Assembly: GCA_026389455.1 (NCBI GenBank)
Contig: JAPLHV010000095.1
Span: forward strand, 1 to 35,860
DNA: 35,860 bases
Direction of reading: 5' to 3'
Origin: Coprothermobacterota bacterium
GTDB lineage: Bacteria; Caldisericota; JANLFM01
The notes below the pieces were generated by a model. It saw only the letters and a program-made list of their open reading frames with translations, was not told the origin of the DNA and searched no databases. The stretch's first letter is position 1. Each line of letters opens with the position of its first letter. The translations under genes and the position numbers were made by a program. Shown piece after piece: positions 8,068 to 16,026 of the stretch.

Positions 8068-9417
8068 ATGCCGAAGCTGATCTTTTATGGCGGAGTGAAC
8101 GAGGTGGGCGGGAATAAAGTATTTCTTGAGGATCAGGACACCAGGCTCTACCTCGACATGGGAAAAAGCTACTCGCAGCGCAACCGTTTCTTCAAGGAAC
8201 CCTTCCTGACCCCCCGCGACCAAAACGATCTGCTGGAGCTGGGGATCCTTGACCCCCTCCCCGATCTGTTCCGCATGCAGGCGCCCGGCCAGGTTCGTCC
8301 GGTCGATGCTGTCTTGCTTTCCCACGCCCATTCCGACCACGCCGATTACATCTCCCTGATTCACCCTCTGATCCCAGTGTACTTGGGGGAGATGTCTAAA
8401 GTGATCTTGGACAGCGTAGCCGCCACCAGTTTCCGAACTTTCGAGAATAATTGGAGCGAGAATCAGTTCCGCCTTTTCCAACCAGGTCAACATTTCACCA
8501 TCGGGAAGTTGGAGGTAGAACCTTTCCCCGTCGACCACGCCATCCCCGGTTCCTTCGCTTTCATCCTTCACACAACGGCAGGGCCACTCGTCTACACGGG
8601 TGATTTCCGCCTTCACGGTCCACGGGCAGACCTCTGTGAAACTTTTCTGCAACGGGCCGCGGAGCTGAAGCCAATCGCCTTGATCAGCGAAGCCACCAAC
8701 TTCTGCCAACCGCCTCTTCTCGTGGAGGAAGAGATCCAGGGCAAGTTAGAGGGTTTGTTTACTGCCTCCCCTGGGATCGTATTGATCTCGTTCTGGTTCC
8801 GCGATTTCGAGCGCTATCGCACAATCCTTCAGGCTGCGCAGACAGCCGGTCGAAAGTTCGTCCTTTCTCTCAAGCAGGCTTATTTTCTACGGGCCTTGGA
8901 GCGGGTGCCATCATCTGCCCAAGGCGCCTCCCCGATTTCCCTGGAGGATCCCTTTCTCTTTGCCTTCGTCAGGCGTCGTGGCTGCGTCTACGGCTGGGAG
9001 CTGGAGATGCGCGATTATCTGGCCAAACGAGGGAAAATCGTCTCGATCGACCAGATTCGGGCTAATCAGAGTCATTACCTGTTCAGCCTGAGCGATTTCG
9101 ACTTGCCGGAATTGCTGCGTCTTAAGCCGCAACCGGGAAGCCTTTACGTGCGTGCCATGTCCGAGCCCTTCAACGGCGAGATGGAGGAAGAATCCGACCG
9201 TCAAGCCAACTGGTTGGATGCCTTCGGGTTGCCATCCTACTTCTTGCACGGTTCCGCACATGTCCTTCCACACGAATTACGGCAAGCGATCGCTCGTGTC
9301 CAGCCAAAAAAGCTTTTCTTAATCCACAGTGAGAAACCGGAGGCCATGGCTCGATACCTAACCGGTACTGCTGGTGAGATCGTAGTCCCGGCACGAGGTC
9401 ATCCCTACGAGCTGTAA
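8068..9417 (+). CDS. MBL-fold / beta-CASP RNase J-like metallohydrolase
   Basis: YGGVNEVGGNKVFLED, LLSHAHSDHADY, VDHAIPGSFAF, LVYTGDFRLHG, FLIHSEKPEAM. Confidence 0.88.
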   Translation: MPKLIFYGGVNEVGGNKVFLEDQDTRLYLDMGKSYSQRNRFFKEPFLTPRDQNDLLELGILDPLPDLFRMQAPGQVRPVDAVLLSHAHSDHADYISLIHPLIPVYLGEMSKVILDSVAATSFRTFENNWSENQFRLFQPGQHFTIGKLEVEPFPVDHAIPGSFAFILHTTAGPLVYTGDFRLHGPRADLCETFLQRAAELKPIALISEATNFCQPPLLVEEEIQGKLEGLFTASPGIVLISFWFRDFERYRTILQAAQTAGRKFVLSLKQAYFLRALERVPSSAQGASPISLEDPFLFAFVRRRGCVYGWELEMRDYLAKRGKIVSIDQIRANQSHYLFSLSDFDLPELLRLKPQPGSLYVRAMSEPFNGEMEEESDRQANWLDAFGLPSYFLHGSAHVLPHELRQAIARVQPKKLFLIHSEKPEAMARYLTGTAGEIVVPARGHPYEL

Positions 9418-9506
9418 GCGGCCCGGATAGACCGGAGGTCAACTCCATGCCTGCGACTGCCCGGCCCCCTATCGCTTCTACCCCACGAAATGTGGGTGGG
9501 CAGCAC

Positions 9507-9658
9507 GACAGCCTGCGGCAACTTGATAGCCCGCGGCAACTTGATAGCCTGCGGCAACTTGATAGCCCGCGGCAACTTGATAGCCCGCGGCAACTTGATA
9601 GCCCGCGGCAGCTTGATAGCCCGCGGCAGCTTGATAGCCCGCGGCAGCGTGTCTTGAC
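9507..9658 (+). repeat. 18-bp tandem repeat array, 8 units
   Basis: gcc[c/t]gcggca at 9511, 9529, 9547, 9565, 9583, 9601, 9619 and 9637; unit ttgatagcccgcggcaac; ends gcagcgtgtcttgaca. Confidence 0.95.
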
Positions 9659-9690
9659 AAGGTGTTCCATTTCCCTTTACCTTCTAAGAG

Positions 9691-9789
9691 ATGGAGGCGA
9701 TCAAGTTCTTCCGGATCTGTCCTGCCAGGTTGGTCGGACACCGTTTTGATGAGGATGAGGTATTCCTGAAGGGAGAGGCACAGTGCTAG
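9691..9789 (+). CDS. Putative 32-aa small protein between two repeat arrays
   Basis: ATG...TAG: MEAIKFFRICPARLVGHRFDEDEVFLKGEAQC; its stop overlaps the candidate GTG start at 9783 of the next gene (gtgctag). Below the ORF-track size. Confidence 0.3.
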   Translation: MEAIKFFRICPARLVGHRFDEDEVFLKGEAQC

Positions 9790-10385
9790 GTTCTATGGAA
9801 GTTGACAGCCAGCGGCAAGTTGATAGCTCGCGGCAAGTTGATAGCTCGCGGCAAGTTGATAGCTCGCGGCAAGTTGATAGCTCGCGGCAAGTTGATAGCT
9901 CGCGGCAAGTTGATAGCTCGCGGCAGCGCGCTACAGTTACACTGCGAGTGAATGGCCGAGAGCGCCGCCTCCTGCTTCCTGCCCGTACGACGCTTCTGGA
10001 AGCATTGCGCGAGAATCTCGGCTTGACCGGAACCAAAGAGGGTTGTGGAAAAGGCGAGTGCGGCGCCTGTACGGTGCTTTTGGATGGCCGGCCTGTCAAC
10101 TCTTGCCTGATGCTGGTCTCGCAAGCAGAGAATCACGAGATCTTGACCATCGAGGGGCTTTCCTCACAGGAGAACTTGGATCCATTGCAAGACGCCTTCA
10201 TTGCCCATGGCGCCGTGCAGTGCGGCTATTGCATCCCCGGAACTCTGATGACAGCCAAGGCATTGCTCCTGATCAATCCGCATCCAAGCCGCGAGCAGAT
10301 CCAAGAAGCCATCGCCGGCAACCTCTGCCGATGCACTGGCTACGAGAAGATCATCGAAGCCATCCAGTCCGTCGCCTCCAGATGA
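9783..10385 (+). CDS. Xanthine dehydrogenase-type 2Fe-2S subunit with repeat-encoded N-terminus
   Basis: GCGKGECGACTVLLDG, CGYCIPGTLMTAKALL, NLCRCTGYEKI; N-terminus VDSQRQ(VDSSRQ)6 comes from the array. Start uncertain (GTG 9783, ATG 9795, or inside the array). Confidence 0.88.
   Translation: MLGSMEVDSQRQVDSSRQVDSSRQVDSSRQVDSSRQVDSSRQVDSSRQRATVTLRVNGRERRLLLPARTTLLEALRENLGLTGTKEGCGKGECGACTVLLDGRPVNSCLMLVSQAENHEILTIEGLSSQENLDPLQDAFIAHGAVQCGYCIPGTLMTAKALLLINPHPSREQIQEAIAGNLCRCTGYEKIIEAIQSVASR
9801..9945 (+). repeat. 18-bp tandem repeat array, 7 units, overlapping the 5' end of the 2Fe-2S gene
   Basis: agc[ca/tc]gcggca at 9807, 9825, 9843, 9861, 9879, 9897 and 9915; unit ttgatagctcgcggcaag; ends gcagcgcgctacagttacac. 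Confidence 0.95.
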
Positions 10386-11002
10386 AAAAAGTTGCTGCCC
10401 TGATCCTTGCGGCGGGGAAATCGTTGCGCATGGGTCAACCAAAAATGCTCATGCCTTGGAAAGGAAGGTCTTTGCTGTCCCACGTTGTGGAGAATGTCCT
10501 GAAAGGAGAGTTCAGCAATGTCGTCGTGGTTACCGGAGACGCATCGGAGCAGACACAGTCGGCGGTGAAGGCGATCGCCGATCCTCGGCTGCGTTGCGCC
10601 TTCAATAAGGAGTACGCGTTGGGGATGCTCTCTTCGGTTCAGTGTGGGATCCTCGCCTTGTCAGATCCTCTGGAAGGCGTAATGATCGCCCTCGGCGACC
10701 AACCAGCAATCCCAGCCCAAACGTATCAGCAACTATTGGCACATTTCGTCTCCAGCGATGCCCTGATCCTGATCCCCTCCTTCCGTCAGAAGCGAGGCCA
10801 CCCCATTTTCCTGCGCAGCGCACTTTTTTTCGAGCTGCTGGCTTTGGACCCTGCTCGCGACAGCCTTCACAATATTACCTCCGGTCACGCCTCGATGATC
10901 CAAACCATTTCGCTTGAGGAACCCGCCATCGTCCAAGATCTGGACACACCTGGGGATTACGAGCAGCTAACGGAGAAGGAGGGGTTTGATGAGGGACTTT
11001 GA
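10382..11002 (+). CDS. MobA/MocA-like molybdopterin nucleotidyltransferase family protein
   Basis: KVAALILAAGKSLRMGQPKMLMPWKGRSLL, VMIALGDQPAI, DLDTPGDYEQL. Confidence 0.88.
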   Translation: MKKVAALILAAGKSLRMGQPKMLMPWKGRSLLSHVVENVLKGEFSNVVVVTGDASEQTQSAVKAIADPRLRCAFNKEYALGMLSSVQCGILALSDPLEGVMIALGDQPAIPAQTYQQLLAHFVSSDALILIPSFRQKRGHPIFLRSALFFELLALDPARDSLHNITSGHASMIQTISLEEPAIVQDLDTPGDYEQLTEKEGFDEGL

Positions 11003-11852
11003 GTACCTGGCGCCTTCCACGCTCGTCGAGGCGCTGCAGCTCCTTTCCCAGGCAGCCGGTCAAGCTCGGCTGTTGGCCGGTGGAACAGATCTATTGGTGC
11101 GAATGAAAGATGGTACGGTAAATCCGGGGCAGATCATCGATTTGAGGCAAGTAGCCGAGTTGCGCGGGATTCGTGAGGAGGGGGGAATGATATGGATCGG
11201 CGCGATGACACGTCACAGCGAGGTAGCCTCTTCCCCCCTGATCCAAGCCAAAGCTCCTCTTTTCTCCGAGGCATGCCGTCTGATTGGGAGCTGGCAGATC
11301 CGGAACCTGGGAACGCTGGCGGGTAACCTTGTCAATGCCTCCCCGGCTGCTGATTCTGTCCCTCCTCTCTTCACTTTGGATGCGGAGGTGATCCTTGCCA
11401 ACCACCGCGGGGAAAGGACAGTGCCAGTTGCCTTGTTCGCCGAAGGGCCAGGCCGAACCTGTCTGGGGAAGGACGAGTTGCTGACCTCGATCCGTTTTCA
11501 GCCCTTGCCTGAAACCGCCGTTTCTTTCTTCCTTCGAGCCGGTCAGCGTCGCGCCTTGGCGATCTCCAAGACGAGCCTTGCCTTCACTGGCATCCTCGAT
11601 GATCGCCATTCCACCTGGAAAGAGGTGCGGATCGCCCTCGGCGCAGTCGCCCCGACGGTGATCCGCGCTCATCGGGCAGAAACCTACTTGGTCGGGAAAC
11701 CGTTGAGCCGGAAGGCGCTGGAAGAGGCAGCCGCCATCGTCAGCGAAGAGGCGAAGCCCATCGCCGACGTGCGGTCCACCATCGAGTACCGTCGTTTGGT
11801 CACCGGGAACCTACTGATCCAAGGTCTTTGGCCTTTGATGAAGGAGGATTGA
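10989..11852 (+). CDS. FAD-binding subunit of a xanthine dehydrogenase-family enzyme (copy 1)
   Basis: DFEYLAPSTLVEALQLL, LLAGGTDLLVRMKDG, GTLAGNLVNASPAADSVPPL. Confidence 0.92.
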   Translation: MRDFEYLAPSTLVEALQLLSQAAGQARLLAGGTDLLVRMKDGTVNPGQIIDLRQVAELRGIREEGGMIWIGAMTRHSEVASSPLIQAKAPLFSEACRLIGSWQIRNLGTLAGNLVNASPAADSVPPLFTLDAEVILANHRGERTVPVALFAEGPGRTCLGKDELLTSIRFQPLPETAVSFFLRAGQRRALAISKTSLAFTGILDDRHSTWKEVRIALGAVAPTVIRAHRAETYLVGKPLSRKALEEAAAIVSEEAKPIADVRSTIEYRRLVTGNLLIQGLWPLMKED

Positions 11853-11853
11853 G

Positions 11854-13182
11854 ATGCAAGAGAAACACCCTGCCGGGGGCTATCAAGCTGCCGGAACCTG
11901 GAATGTCTCACCCCGCACGCTCAGCCGGCAGGAGCGCCGCACTAGTTTCGGGGAAGTCGAGTCTACTTTAACCTTGGCGCAAGCTGTCCAAGAAGCCAAC
12001 CGTTGTCTTTACTGTTACGATGCGCCATGCATCCAGGGATGCCCTGCTCAAATACAGATCCCTGAGTTCATCGCCCGTATCCGTTCTCACAACCTCACCG
12101 GGGCAGCCGAGGTAATCTATCGGGACAACCCTTTGGGCGCCATCTGCGGCCGGGTCTGCCCAGTCGAGGCTCTCTGTCAGAAGGCATGCACCTCCTGTCG
12201 CATTAATACACCCATCGCTATCGGCTCATTGCAGCGATTCGTCTGTGATCTGGCAATACAGGAGGGGCGGATCGCTTTCCAAGATGAAACGAACGTACTA
12301 GGGAAGGTGGCAGTGGTGGGGGGTGGCCCCGCCGGACTGTCTTGTGCCCATTACCTGCGCCAGCGTGGTTGTGAGGTGGATCTTTTTGAAAAGGAAGATC
12401 TGGCAGGGGGCCTGCTGCGGTGGGGGATTCCCATCTACCGATTGCCTGAGGAGGTGGCAAAGCGGGAAATCGACCTCATCACCAACCGGGTCGCTTTGCA
12501 CCGGAAATATCTCCTCGGCACGCAAGCGGAAGATTTTTTGAAGCAGTATGATGCCATTTTCCTAGGAATTGGCCTTTCATCCCCCATACTGTTGCGAACC
12601 CCCGGCGCTGATTTACCTGGTGTCTACGCGGCGGCATCTTTCCTGCGAGCCTTGCGCGAAAAGAAGGGTGGAGATTTCGCTTTCTACGGGAAAGAGATCG
12701 CTGTCGTCGGCGGCGGAGCCACAGCCCTGGATGCAGCACGCTCGGCAATCCGCCTCGGGGCGTCCAAGGTTACTGTTCTGTACCGTCGAACGGCAGAGGA
12801 GATGCCGGCATTCTCCAGTGAAGTAGAGGCCGCTTTTCAAGAGGGGGTCGATTTCCTCTGGCTCATGTCCCCTGTGGAGATTACTCCGGTTGATGGTCGT
12901 TTGAAGCTGATTTTAGAAGGCATCCGCCTGGGCGAACCGGACGAAAGTGGCCGAGCGTCTGTGATACCCACCGGGGTCAGGACGAACTTCCTGGCCGATG
13001 CCGTGCTGGTGGCCATTGCCAGTCAAGCCGAGCCGGCCGGCGTGGAAGGGTGGATGGATCGCCCCAAGGTCTTTCGCGGGGGTGACTTAACGGGAGGCGC
13101 CACTGTGGTGCAAGCTGTTGCCGACGGCAAAGAAGCCGCCTTGCGCATCATTTCTTGGCTGGAAAAGGGAGGTTCCCAATGA
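11854..13182 (+). CDS. preT: PreT-like NAD(P)H-dependent flavoprotein subunit (dihydropyrimidine dehydrogenase / GltD family)
   Basis: CLYCYDAPCIQGCPAQIQIPEFI, GAICGRVCPVEALCQKAC, VAVVGGGPAGLSCAHYLRQRG, VVGGGATALDAARSA. Confidence 0.85.
   Translation: MQEKHPAGGYQAAGTWNVSPRTLSRQERRTSFGEVESTLTLAQAVQEANRCLYCYDAPCIQGCPAQIQIPEFIARIRSHNLTGAAEVIYRDNPLGAICGRVCPVEALCQKACTSCRINTPIAIGSLQRFVCDLAIQEGRIAFQDETNVLGKVAVVGGGPAGLSCAHYLRQRGCEVDLFEKEDLAGGLLRWGIPIYRLPEEVAKREIDLITNRVALHRKYLLGTQAEDFLKQYDAIFLGIGLSSPILLRTPGADLPGVYAAASFLRALREKKGGDFAFYGKEIAVVGGGATALDAARSAIRLGASKVTVLYRRTAEEMPAFSSEVEAAFQEGVDFLWLMSPVEITPVDGRLKLILEGIRLGEPDESGRASVIPTGVRTNFLADAVLVAIASQAEPAGVEGWMDRPKVFRGGDLTGGATVVQAVADGKEAALRIISWLEKGGSQ
11868..11900 (-). 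repeat. Minus-orientation repeat copies within the preT 5' end
   Basis: caccctgccgggggctatcaagctgccgg; reverse complement ccggcagcttgatagcccccggcagggtg. It encodes the N-terminal residues HPAGGYQAAG. Confidence 0.7.
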
Positions 13183-14378
13183 AGCCGGATCTTTCCATTA
13201 ACTTCTGTGGCATACACTTTCCCAATCCCTACGTGTTGGCCGCAGCACCCACCACCGATTCGGCCGACCAAGTGGCCCGGGCTTTGGAGGCGGGGTGGGC
13301 AGGCGCCGTGATGAAGACCACTTCCGTGGAGACCGAAACGGTCGAGCTGGTCTATCCCCAAATGGGGGGGATCGAGCTGGAAGGGAAAAAACTAAACGGT
13401 TTGATCAACATCGACTTGATCTCGGAACGACACATCGACCAGGTCGAGCAAGACATTCGGCGTCTCAAGAAGGAGTACCCGGGGAAAGTGATCCTTGCCT
13501 CTATCATGGGTTCCCGCCAAGAACACTGGCAAGAACTGGTGCGCAGGCTGGAGGCAGCCGGCGTCGATATGATCGAATGTTCCTTCTCCTGCCCGCACGG
13601 GATGCCGGAGCGAGGGATGGGGGCGGCGGTCGGTCAGAACCCGGAATTTACCGAGCGAACCGCCCGGTGGGTGAAAGAAGCTGCCAAGCGAGTTCCAGTG
13701 GCGATTAAATTGACTCCCAATATCACTGATATCCTCCCCATCGCCGAGGCGGTGAAACGTTCCGGCGCCGACGCCATCGTGGCGATCAACACCGTGCTGG
13801 GTTTGATCGGGGTGGACATCGACACTTTCTCACCACTTCCCTCGGTCGATGGCATCGGAATCTACGGCGGCTTCTCCGGGCCGGCGATCAAACCCATCGC
13901 CCTTCACTTCGTCTCCAAGATCGCACAAAATATCGACCTTCCGGTTGCCGCAACAGGAGGAATCTGTACCTGGCGGGACGCCGTGGAGTTCCTCCTGGTG
14001 GGGGCGCGCAACCTGCAGCTTTGTACAGCGCCAATGCATTACGGCTTCCGTGTGATTGAAGACCTGCTCGACGGCTTGAGCCACTACCTTGCTGAGAAAG
14101 GTTTCTCCTCCGTAGAGGAGATCATCGGCCTGGCTCTTCCCAAGTTAAGCAGTTACCAGCATCTCTCTCGCACTTACAAAGTGGTCAGTCAAGTCAATAC
14201 GGACATCTGCATCGGTTGCGGGCTCTGTTTCATCGCCTGCCAGGATGGGGCTCACCAGGCCATCGTCTGGGACGCAGAAAAACGACTGCCGCGAACCGAC
14301 GAGGAGAAATGCGTGGGATGCGGCCTTTGCCCGCAAGTCTGCCCAGTCGAGGCGATCGCCTTGAAACGGACCGCCTAG
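13179..14378 (+). CDS. preA: PreA-like dihydropyrimidine dehydrogenase subunit with two C-terminal [4Fe-4S] motifs
   Basis: DLSINFCGIHFPNPYVLAAAP, IECSFSCPHGMPERGMG, NTVLGLIGVDIDTF, CIGCGLCFIACQDG, CVGCGLCPQVCPVEAI. Confidence 0.9.
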   Translation: MKPDLSINFCGIHFPNPYVLAAAPTTDSADQVARALEAGWAGAVMKTTSVETETVELVYPQMGGIELEGKKLNGLINIDLISERHIDQVEQDIRRLKKEYPGKVILASIMGSRQEHWQELVRRLEAAGVDMIECSFSCPHGMPERGMGAAVGQNPEFTERTARWVKEAAKRVPVAIKLTPNITDILPIAEAVKRSGADAIVAINTVLGLIGVDIDTFSPLPSVDGIGIYGGFSGPAIKPIALHFVSKIAQNIDLPVAATGGICTWRDAVEFLLVGARNLQLCTAPMHYGFRVIEDLLDGLSHYLAEKGFSSVEEIIGLALPKLSSYQHLSRTYKVVSQVNTDICIGCGLCFIACQDGAHQAIVWDAEKRLPRTDEEKCVGCGLCPQVCPVEAIALKRTA

Positions 14379-14379
14379 C

Positions 14380-14607
14380 ATGCGCGTGCGGGTGCAAGCC
14401 TTGGGAGGTCTGGCTTCCAGCGATCTCGTGCAAGAGCTGGAGTTTCCGGCCGGAACCATGGTAGGGGAGACGGCAAGTTTTCTCCGCCTGCCGCTCAAGG
14501 AAACACCCTTCCTACTGTACCTATTGAACGGGAAACGGGTGGAAGAGACAGCGCTTCTCCAAGCGGGTGATTCGCTGATTCTCTTCCCCCCAGTTCTGGG
14601 TGGATAG
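14380..14607 (+). CDS. MoaD/ThiS-like sulfur-carrier protein
   Basis: 75 aa beta-grasp-like, VEETALLQAGDSLILFPPVLGG* with C-terminal Gly-Gly. Confidence 0.72.
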   Translation: MRVRVQALGGLASSDLVQELEFPAGTMVGETASFLRLPLKETPFLLYLLNGKRVEETALLQAGDSLILFPPVLGG

Positions 14608-15487
14608 CTTGCACCTTCCCGCTTTCCAATACCAAAGGCCGGGCACCCTTCGCGAGGCGCTGGAGCTTCTCTCCATCTCGAAAGGACCGGCTTTCCCTCT
14701 GGCAGGCGGGACCGATCTTTTAGTCCAACTCCGCAGCAGACCTTTTGCGCCGGAGTGCCTCTTCGTCGACTTGGGCAATTTGACCGAACTGCGTGGAGTT
14801 CAACTGGAAAACAATAACCTCCAGATCGGCGCCCTGGCCACCCACGCTCAGCTCGCTGCGTCGCCTTTGATCCAGGCTGAGGCGCCTCTTTTGGCTTGGG
14901 CCTGCGCGCGGGTGGGGACACCCCAGACGCGAACGCGCGGGACGCTAGGCGGCAATGTGGTTCATGCCTCGCCGGCAGCCGACACCATTCCCCCTTTGTT
15001 GGTACACGAGGCCATCTTGGTGATCTGTTCCCCCCAAGCCAAACGGAGGAGCGCCTTGGACCGCTTTCTTCTCGGACCCTACCGCACGACGAAACGCGAT
15101 GACGAAGTGCTGGTGGCTTTCTCCTTGCCCAGGTTGACCAACCAGCCCCCGGCAGGGTGTTATCGCTACGGATACCAACGGTTGATTCGCAGGCAGGCGG
15201 TGGGAATCGCGCGGATCATCGTCGCAGCCGCTCTCCGTCTTCAGGGCCACACTATCTCCGAAGCCCGCTTGGCTTGCGGAGCGGTTACCCCAGTAGCCTG
15301 CCGATTAGGTGGCGTAGAGGAATGGTTGCGTGGGAAAGAAGCAATCCTTCCCGTGTTTCAGGAAGCTGGTGAGCGGGCAAGTCGAGAGGCGTTCGCCAGA
15401 ATCGGGCCAAGGTGGTCCACACCCTACAAACAACCGGTACTGGCTTCGTTGGTGAGACGGGCTTTGCAGCAAGCGGGAGACTCATGA
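14600..15487 (+). CDS. FAD-binding subunit of a xanthine dehydrogenase-family enzyme (copy 2)
   Basis: FQYQRPGTLREALELL, LAGGTDLLVQLRS, GTLGGNVVHASPAADTIPPLL; GTG start at 14600 overlaps the MoaD-like gene. Confidence 0.9.
   Translation: MDSLHLPAFQYQRPGTLREALELLSISKGPAFPLAGGTDLLVQLRSRPFAPECLFVDLGNLTELRGVQLENNNLQIGALATHAQLAASPLIQAEAPLLAWACARVGTPQTRTRGTLGGNVVHASPAADTIPPLLVHEAILVICSPQAKRRSALDRFLLGPYRTTKRDDEVLVAFSLPRLTNQPPAGCYRYGYQRLIRRQAVGIARIIVAAALRLQGHTISEARLACGAVTPVACRLGGVEEWLRGKEAILPVFQEAGERASREAFARIGPRWSTPYKQPVLASLVRRALQQAGDS
15145..15167 (+). repeat. Single repeat copy inside the copy-2 FAD-subunit CDS
   Basis: cagcccccggcagggtgttatcg matches the terminal-unit form; codes NQPPAGCYR. Confidence 0.5.
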
Positions 15488-16026
15488 TGGAAGCCTTGTC
15501 CATCCAGATCAAGGTGAACGGTCATTCTCATCGCCTTCAAACATTCCCCAACCGGCGTTTGCTGGATATCCTCCGCGAGGATCTCACTCTAACAGGAACC
15601 AAAGAAGGTTGCGGGATCGGAGAATGCGGCGCCTGTACCGTGCTGGTGGATGGCGAAGCTGTCAATGCCTGCTTGATACTGGCCCCACAAGTCGATGGGA
15701 GAGAGATCCTAACCATTGAGGGGTTGTCTGAGAGAGGGTCGCTGCACCCCCTGCAGCAAGCCTTCATCGATCACTTCGCCTTCCAGTGTGGCTTTTGCAC
15801 ACCAGGCATGCTGATGGCGGCGAAAGCCCTGCTCGACGTGAATCCCAGCCCCAGCCGCGAGGAGATCCGGCAGGGATTGGCCGGAGTTCTCTGCCGATGC
15901 ACTGGCTACATCCAGATTTTCGAAGCGGTAGAAGATGCGGCGCAGGCTCTCTTGGAGACAGCAGTCAGTGGAATCGAAGGGACAGCCGGCGCAGCGATAG
16001 CGCAAAGAACGGAGGAAGCGCGATGA
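15484..16026 (+). CDS. Xanthine dehydrogenase-type 2Fe-2S subunit (copy 2)
   Basis: IQIKVNGHSHRLQTFPNRRLLDILRE, GCGIGECGACTVLVDG, CGFCTPGMLMAAKALL, LCRCTGYIQI. Confidence 0.93.
   Translation: MMEALSIQIKVNGHSHRLQTFPNRRLLDILREDLTLTGTKEGCGIGECGACTVLVDGEAVNACLILAPQVDGREILTIEGLSERGSLHPLQQAFIDHFAFQCGFCTPGMLMAAKALLDVNPSPSREEIRQGLAGVLCRCTGYIQIFEAVEDAAQALLETAVSGIEGTAGAAIAQRTEEAR

Noticed and set aside
9507-9658. CRISPR array interpretation of the tandem repeats
   Set aside because: Strict 18-bp period with no unique spacers and no cas genes in the window; direct tandem repeats only.
9170-10136. ORFs on both strands encoding repeated peptides (CRGLSS, PRAIKL, QLDSPRQ, QAAAGY, STCREL)
   Set aside because: They arise because an 18-bp GC-rich repeat is open in most frames; no conserved domain apart from the 9783-10385 2Fe-2S frame.
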